A stretch of DNA of 64,000 nt, from positions 1-64,000 of the forward strand of contig JABYQU010000012.1 in the NCBI GenBank assembly GCA_022264855.1, in the 5' to 3' direction. Positions 58,101 through 64,000 of the stretch are shown here, in pieces. The notes below the pieces were generated by a model. The model saw nothing but the letters and a program-made list of their open reading frames with translations. It was not told the DNA's origin and ran no database searches. Positions within the stretch are counted from its first letter, which is position 1. Every line of letters starts with the position of its first letter. The position numbers and the translations under genes were made by a program. Origin of the DNA: Lenzites betulinus (lineage: Eukaryota > Basidiomycota > Agaricomycetes > Polyporales > Polyporaceae).

Positions 58101-59083
58101 TCAGTGGCCGAGGAGGAGCTCACGCGCAACGTCTCTGCCCTTTCCGTGTTCCCAGGGATCCTCGTCTGCGGGATACACGTTCGCTTTGACGCGCTCCGTG
58201 TCGCCTGCGAGGCCGAGCGAGGCCGCGGCGGCGTCCGCGCGGGCGAGGTTCGAGTGATTGGGATGGATGAATATGCTCTCGGGTTTTGACTTCGAGCGAG
58301 GGCGGGTCGTCACTGCGTTGGTGCGTGCAGTAGGCGCCGGAGGGTACGAGGAGGATGGGGAGGCGGAGCCTTGGGAGAAAGGGATGGAGTCGTCCAGAGA
58401 GTCGCGCAGAAGCGGTTCTTTCATTTGTTCGGAGCTGTTGTGTGTTATAAGTCACAAAGTAGAAAAGGGGGGCAAGAAGCATACTCTTGTGAACGATGCT
58501 CGGCCTTGGGTGCGCACTCTAAGTATTCAATCACGAATTGGCCTATCGCGAGGCAAGTAACCTGTAGAAACGGGGATTAGATGTGAACGGCATGTCAAGT
58601 ATAGTGCACTCACAGCTACGACAATGAGTCTGCCCCCAGAAGTTCATCTTTGCTCGCGGTTCACGATACGAAAGGTACTCACCCGAAACTGAACGTCATT
58701 CCGATGAGCATGTACAACCTGGACGTATATTAAGCGAGGACTTCATGACACCGAGTAGATATGACACGCACAATCTATCGAACGTGACAAGCCAGTACAG
58801 ACACGTCTGCCATAAAGCGGTGCCTAGCCGAGAGCTACGGCGAAAGTGGAATGGGTCCCATTTCTTGCTCACGGCGAAGGTCAACAATCTAAGGGGAGCG
58901 AGGTCAGGCAAGTTTATGTGAGCCAAGGGTAGGGCGGGCGTACCTCTCCGAGAGACAGACGCAAGCCGTCAGGCATGAAGCCACGAAGAAGGACCAGGGA
59001 GAGTCGAGGCGGAGGCCGAAGACGAGAACGTGTTCTCCGAGGAACTTCCAGTGAAGGTGGTCTTCCCATCCTCCTTCCATCAT
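58101..59083 (-). CDS. Ctr-family copper transporter, six exons including a 16-nt micro-exon
   Basis: Exons 58944-59083, 58772-58888, 58683-58718, 58614-58629, 58485-58561 and 58101-58434, total 720 nt, 239 aa; every border is GT-AG and phases agree. The N-terminus is short (MMEGGWEDHLHWKFLGEHVL) with no Met-rich repeats. TM1 is about residues 16-42, then a basic loop (SKKWDPFHFRRSSRLG). TM2 ends with the copper-gating M-x3-M motif (MLIGM, residues 89-93) and TM3 is about 97-120 (LIVVAVTCLAIGQFVIEYLE). The usual GxxxG of TM3 is not complete. The cytosolic tail is long and polar with EPLLRDSLDDS. Such short-N-terminus fungal Ctr proteins are often vacuolar or low-affinity; localisation is not proven. 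Divergent from the CAK-like kinase. Confidence 0.85.
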
Positions 59084-59429
59084 TGTGTGCTAGTGGTGCA
59101 GGGTTAAAGAGAGTGGATGTTGTACAGAGCGAGCGGGAGGGAGGCGTTGAGAGGGAGAGAGGACTAAGTTTAGAGGGCGATGAGCGTTGTGAGATGCTTG
59201 CCTCAGGTTATTTCTGCCCGTTTCGGCGTGCGCCGTAGCTTTCCGCTTTTCTCGGAACAGGCCTCGACAATGTACGTACACCCGGCCCGGATCCGCGCCG
59301 CTCCTCCGACCATACACATTCGGTCCATTCGTCACCGAGGCCTCTTGCGCTCTCTCTCGCCGCTCACTGCGCCATTCGTCGTGGGGAAGTGAATGTACTA
59401 CCAACTGCTCCGGGATAGGCAGCAGTGAT
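59084..59429. promoter_or_regulatory. Divergent promoter, CTR / CAK-like kinase
   Basis: 346 bp between opposed ATGs. No clear TATA box. A TTCCGCTTTTCTCGG segment and a GTGTACGT(AC) motif lie near 59235-59275. Shared promoter inferred from layout. Confidence 0.4.
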
Positions 59430-61035
59430 ATGTCGCTTATTATGGATGGCCACTGGCACGAGCAACAGTGGCCGCCCTTGGAAGAGCTCTTCGATGTGGT
59501 ATGTGCTCCGTACTCATACTCAAGCCTTGACAATGCTAATCCGCATTCCAGAATGCATTTGAGGCGGTAGCAGAGAGCATCGTCTCGTATGTTTCGCGCG
59601 GATATTTTCGTGACCTTGCGCAAGCGGCGCCTGTTGCTGTCAAGAGTGCATCCACCCACCCCAAGTTCTCGAAACAACCTCATGACATAGGCAAAGAATT
59701 GCGTATTCTCATGAGTCTCGGGCATAGAAACGTCCGTCAAAAATAGATGCTTTGCTTAACTGATGACACTGACTACTGTCAGGTCATAGACGTTCTTGGA
59801 TATACCTTCGAATCTCCCTCAAGCACACTACACTTCTGGACGCCTTTTGTTCCCCACCAGGTCTACGATGTATTATGCAGCCCGGAGTTCTCACCTTATT
59901 CCCTTGAACGTGATGGGAATGCATGGACGTCATCTCCAGCCCGCGCCTCATCCTTCATGATCGCCGTCAAATCCATTCTATACCAATCACTATCTGCGCT
60001 TGCGCACGTTCATAGCCACGGAATTGCCCACCGCGACATCAAGCCCCGGAACATCCTCCTGGGAGCCGATGGCTGCCTGAAGCTCATCGATTTCGGTGTC
60101 TCATGGTCAAAGACAGCCGACGCGCGAGACCTGTGGCCAGAGGCCCCGGGTAGTATGTGTTTTGACGTCGCGACAGGGTATGCATCTTTGCCCAGTCGTC
60201 TGCAAGATATCTTGATGTGCTGAGTATAGTTGCTGCAGACCGTACCGCGCACCCGAACTGCTGTTCGGACCAACAACCTATGATGCTCGGGCAACGGACC
60301 TCTGGAGCGTGGGGGCGGTCTTTGCCGGGTTCTTCACCTCGTTGCGCCTTGACCGCACATACTTTGACTCAGATTCCGAGTCGGAGGACGATGGACACGA
60401 TGTCTCCAACGGTGCTGATGCGGGAAATCCACCTGCGAAGCCACCTTTTATCCTTCCGAAAAAACTAAGCCCGCACAGTCCGGACGTAGAGTGGACGCGG
60501 GACGCTTTGTACGACGCGAGCAGAGGCGCGATCGGCCTCGCGTTTAGCATTTTCAAAGTACACGGAACACCGACAGAGGAGAGTTGGCCGGTATGTATTT
60601 TTGCTAGCTTTTAACTCCGAGCCGTCTGACCGATGTCGTTTGCCCCTCCAGACGTTCAAGCAGCTCCCGGACGCGACGAAAGTGAACTTCATACAAGTCC
60701 CGCCTGTAGACGTTGCAACCCTGCTACCTAACCTACCCCTGGAAGGGCTGCCCGAGCGAGAGGACTGCCTCGATCTCATCTCTCAGCTCCTGGTATACCC
60801 ACCCGAGTCGCGGCTTTGCGCCACAGATGCATTAGGTCACCCTCTATTCCAGCGGGGCTTCCCTCTCCTCCTGCCTCACGGATATCCTCAAGCCGACCTA
60901 CCTGAAGACGCCACAGACGTCTGGCAAGGCCGTGTGCTCGCAGACGTCCTAGCGCCATACCTACCACGACCGGCGCCCCGCTCCACGCCGGGTTCAGAAT
61001 CAGACGATGATTCACAAAAACAAGAGGATGGATAA
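59430..61035 (+). CDS. CDK-activating-kinase-like (Cak1/Csk1-type) Ser/Thr kinase
   Basis: Start at 59430 ([12 protein letters not shown]) or the in-frame ATG at 59442. Spliced kinase domain: catalytic Lys in [69 protein letters not shown], and the junction [38 protein letters not shown] and a large acidic insert ([12 protein letters not shown]) precede the C-lobe [20 protein letters not shown] and [20 protein letters not shown]. The diverged [16 protein letters not shown] activation segment points to the monomeric CAK group that phosphorylates cyclin-dependent kinases. The acidic tail ends [10 protein letters not shown] at 61035. Assignment to CAK is by motif memory; a CDK-like orphan kinase is the alternative. 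Confidence 0.75.
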
Positions 61036-61163
61036 CGTAGGGTACAGGATACAACATGTGCTATGATATGCGAGAGTTCGAGCGGACCAGCACGTGTAAC
61101 CAGGAAGACCAGGAATCATGTACAATGCGAAAACGTAATGGGGTGACCTAGCCAGCCCCTGCG

Positions 61164-64000
61164 TTACACGGCAACCGCGGTGGGCGTGGGCATAGCCTGC
61201 AAAGCGTGGTTGTCGATCGAGATACCTGCACGCTAGCGTAAGTATGGGTTTCAGTGGGAGCAGAGTGGAAAGGTACGCACTGCGCGTCGCGTTGGCGGTC
61301 TTGTAGATACCGATGAGGCGGTGACTGAGCTCGAACATGTCGTTCCTGGAGGACGATCAGTACCCGCCCGTTTCTGAGGAGGTGATCATAGCGTACCGCA
61401 AGGAAATGATGATGAACTGTGCGTTCTTCGTCCGATCCTTGATGTAGTTTGCGACAATGGAGACATTCCGGAAGTCGAGCGCGGCGTCGATCTCGTCCAT
61501 GAAGTACAGCGGCGTGGGCTACATGTCCGTCAGCACTTCATTCGTTGGTAGAACAGAGCATACACACCTTGTAGACATGCAGTGCGAAGACGAGAGCGAG
61601 AGAACTTAGCGTCTTCTCTCCGCCAGAGAGGTTAGAGATGTTCTTCCAGCTCTTCTTGGGAGGCATAACACTGAAAATAATGCCTTCCGAGAAGGGATCC
61701 ATGCTGTCGACAAGCTCGAGCTCGGCATTGCCTCCAAGCGTGATCATCTTCAAATACGTATAAGCGACGTCGTGTGGCATTATAAGACTTGAAGCTTACC
61801 TGGTACATCTCCTTGAGCTTGAGCGAGATAGCGCTGAAGCCAGCCATGAACTCGTCTAGTCGCCGCTTCCCCAGTGCCTCGTACTCCTCCTTCTTGGTGT
61901 CGCGCTCCAACGTAATCGCGTCGTACTCCGCAGCGCGACGTAGGAACTCTTCCTCACGCTTCTGGTAGTCTTTCAGCACGCTCAGGTCGGGCTTCGCGTT
62001 CTTGACTTTCTCTGTAGGGGTGTTAGCGGCCACGGCATGTCTAGAAATAACGGGAGCGCTAACCATCAAGCAACTCGGCGTCGGCAAGTAGCTCCCGCTT
62101 CTTGAACGTGGCAAGTTCTTGCTCCGTGTAGGTGTGCAACTCGTTGGACGGGGTGCGGGATCTGCGCTTCTTGGCCACACGCTCTTTCTTGACAGGAGCT
62201 TCATCGTTCTCGCCGTCTTCTCCTTCCGCTCCTTCGCCGTCGAGACTCGCACGGCCCTTAGGGGCTCCTTCTTCCTCTTCCTCTTCCTCACTATAGGGAC
62301 GAGACGAAGATTGGTCATCAGAATTTACTGTGATTCGAAAGTCTGCTTACTCGATGTCCTCAAGTTGGAGTTTGTCGTGCTCGATACTCCAGTGTTCAAG
62401 GGTGCTCTTGTTATCCGCGTAAAGCTTCTTGTTGTCACCGAGCTCCTGCTCGAGCTTCATCTGCGTCTGGCGGAAGGCCTGGATCTGCTCCGTCTTCTCG
62501 TCTAACTCCTCCTTGAGCGTAGCCAGAGCTTCGGAGGACTGATCAGCAGCAGCTTGCGCGACCTCGACCTTCTGGCGCAGGGCGGCCATGTATCCCGCGC
62601 ACTCCTCAAGCTGCCCCTCGAGGTCCTCAAGATCGGCCTGCACATCCTGGAGCTCGCTTGTGTTGTTCTCGACGGCGCTCTGGTACTTGACGCGGTCCTT
62701 CTCAGCCTTGGCCTTCGCAACCTCCGCCTTCGTGATCTCATCGTTTGCGAGGTTGATGTGCAGGCGGAAGCCGTCAACCTTGGACTTCTGCGAGAGCAAG
62801 CGTGCACCGCCGATCTCGAGAATCTTCTTCTCGAGGGCCTTGATCTCCGCCTCGATTGCACTAGCTTTGGACTGCAGTTTCTCCAGCTCGGCGGTAGCAG
62901 CTGCAATGTCGCGGTCAAGCGTGGCGATACGGGATACATCGCCTGCATCAGGTTTGCTCTGCGATCTGTGGCGGGTTAGTGAATGGTGGTGTCCAGGCAG
63001 TGAAGACATACTTGAGCTCTCGGACACGTTTCTCCGTATCGACGATCCGCTTCGCGACGTTGCGGATGTCCAGGTTGACTTTGTCGAAAGCCAGGTCAAG
63101 TCTGGGTGCCGACTGCTTCAAAGCGTCCACCTTAGCTTCGAGCTCTCGTAGTTCGCGAACGGCCTCGTCAAGAGCACGAGCATCCTCTTCGCTATCTTGC
63201 TGGTACTTGCGAATCACGTCTGGATGTACGACATCCGCCGCAAGCTTGGAGCTCATGCTACCACGCTGGACGCTCGTGCCACCTCCGGACATGGTACCCG
63301 AAGCGTCGATAAGCTGTCCCGCCAGAGTGACAACCCGCCAGCGTTTGTGTCCGCCGAACGCGATTCGGTTCGCTTGGTCAAGGGTTTCTGCCACGAGCGT
63401 ATCCCTCAGAGCTTTGTAGAAGGCAGGAGCGAAGCGTGGATCCTTCGGCTTGATGAGGTCGAAGAGCCGGGGAACATTCTCTGGGGTCTGGATGCGCTGC
63501 ATTCCGGAGTCGCTGATCTTCCCGAGGACCATGAAAGACGCGCGTCCGACGTTCTGGTTACGGAGGTACTCAATGCAAGCCTGACCTTGCTCAACAGTGT
63601 CAACGACCATGTGGCCCAATTGGCCGCAGGCTGTTGAGACCGCAACGTCGTACTTGTCGGGAATGGTTCCAAGACTTCCAAGACGACCCTGTGAATCATG
63701 TCAACGACAGAGACATGACGACGAAACCAGTAACTTACGTGGAAACCCTGGATCCGTCCAGCAGTCTTGAGACGAACAAGGGTATCGAGGACCCTGTTGT
63801 TACTGCGGCTCTGCTCCTGCGACGACTTGGCTTCATCGACCTTCTGGCGAGAAGCGGAGGCCTTCGTACGAAGTTGTTGAATGTTGGCTTGGGCAGACTA
63901 CCTCTGGTTGAGTATCCTCGTGCAAGGAACGAAACAAGAGATCTTACCTGTAGCTCTTTCTCCGCACTGCGGATCTCGTGCTGATTCCTGGTCTTCTCAG
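61164..64000 (-). CDS. SMC4: Condensin subunit SMC4 (N-terminus beyond window)
   Basis: Minus-strand spliced gene entering from the right edge. It shows the end of the first coiled coil, the hinge (GHMVVDTVEQGQACIEYLRN, RWRVVTLAGQLIDASGTMSG followed by GGTSV), the second coiled coil (about 63,250-61,800), and the C-terminal ATPase half. The latter has ISNLSGGEKTLSSLALVFAL signature, LYFMDEIDAALDFRN Walker B, IKDRTKNAQFIIISLR and FELSHRLIGIYKTAN. Splicing at 61290-61220 gives TRSISIDNHALQAMP and the stop at 61164-61166. That ending is typical of SMC4/Cut3. The Walker A half lies outside. Condensin compacts chromosomes in mitosis. Introns are small and canonical, and the 3' end is convergent with the CAK-like gene, 128 bp away. 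Confidence 0.92.

Overview
This is fungal nuclear DNA, most likely from an agaricomycete basidiomycete (a polypore or mushroom type). Nearly every gene is cut by short GT-AG introns of about 45-70 bp, genes are close together on both strands, coding DNA is GC-rich, and the mobile elements (Plavaka, TNP2/DUF4218, chromodomain Ty3/gypsy) are typical of Agaricomycetes. Species cannot be named from sequence alone.

Region 1, 1-17,557, is a mobile-element zone. A Plavaka-type DNA transposase gene (minus strand, running off the left edge) adjoins a TNP2-like transposase gene (plus strand). The TNP2-like gene is split inside an exon by a complete Ty3/gypsy chromovirus (3985-10669) with 316-bp LTRs that look identical and a CTCAT target duplication. 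Gag and pol are in a -1 relationship with a canonical slippery heptamer and a stem-loop, and pol carries a 2-nt frameshift in the RNase H region. Behind the TNP2-like gene lie its convergent accessory gene, a hairpin and direct-repeat tract, and a divergent gene pair (coiled-coil protein; 447-aa NDHNEG-motif protein) that looks repeat-derived.

Region 2, 18,157-37,534, begins with a secreted fasciclin-domain gene. It is followed by about 18.5 kb of very GC-rich DNA with no recognisable gene except one 71-codon gene with C-ending codons and a TATA box at 31,190-31,405. Simple repeats and hairpins are scattered through it.

Region 3, 37,535-64,000, is ordinary conserved housekeeping DNA: TPX2-like spindle factor, Syo1 ribosomal-protein import adaptor, Fip1 polyadenylation factor, mitochondrial ribosomal protein uL10m, a 3-hydroxyisobutyrate-dehydrogenase-like enzyme, an Ark/Prk (NAK) kinase, an Old Yellow Enzyme, a broken trypsin-like relic, a Ctr copper transporter, a CDK-activating-kinase-like kinase, and the C-terminal two thirds or so of condensin SMC4. 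SYO1/FIP1, the dehydrogenase/NAK kinase, and CTR/CAK are divergent pairs with short shared promoters. The OYE gene lacks a GT at its expected first splice donor.
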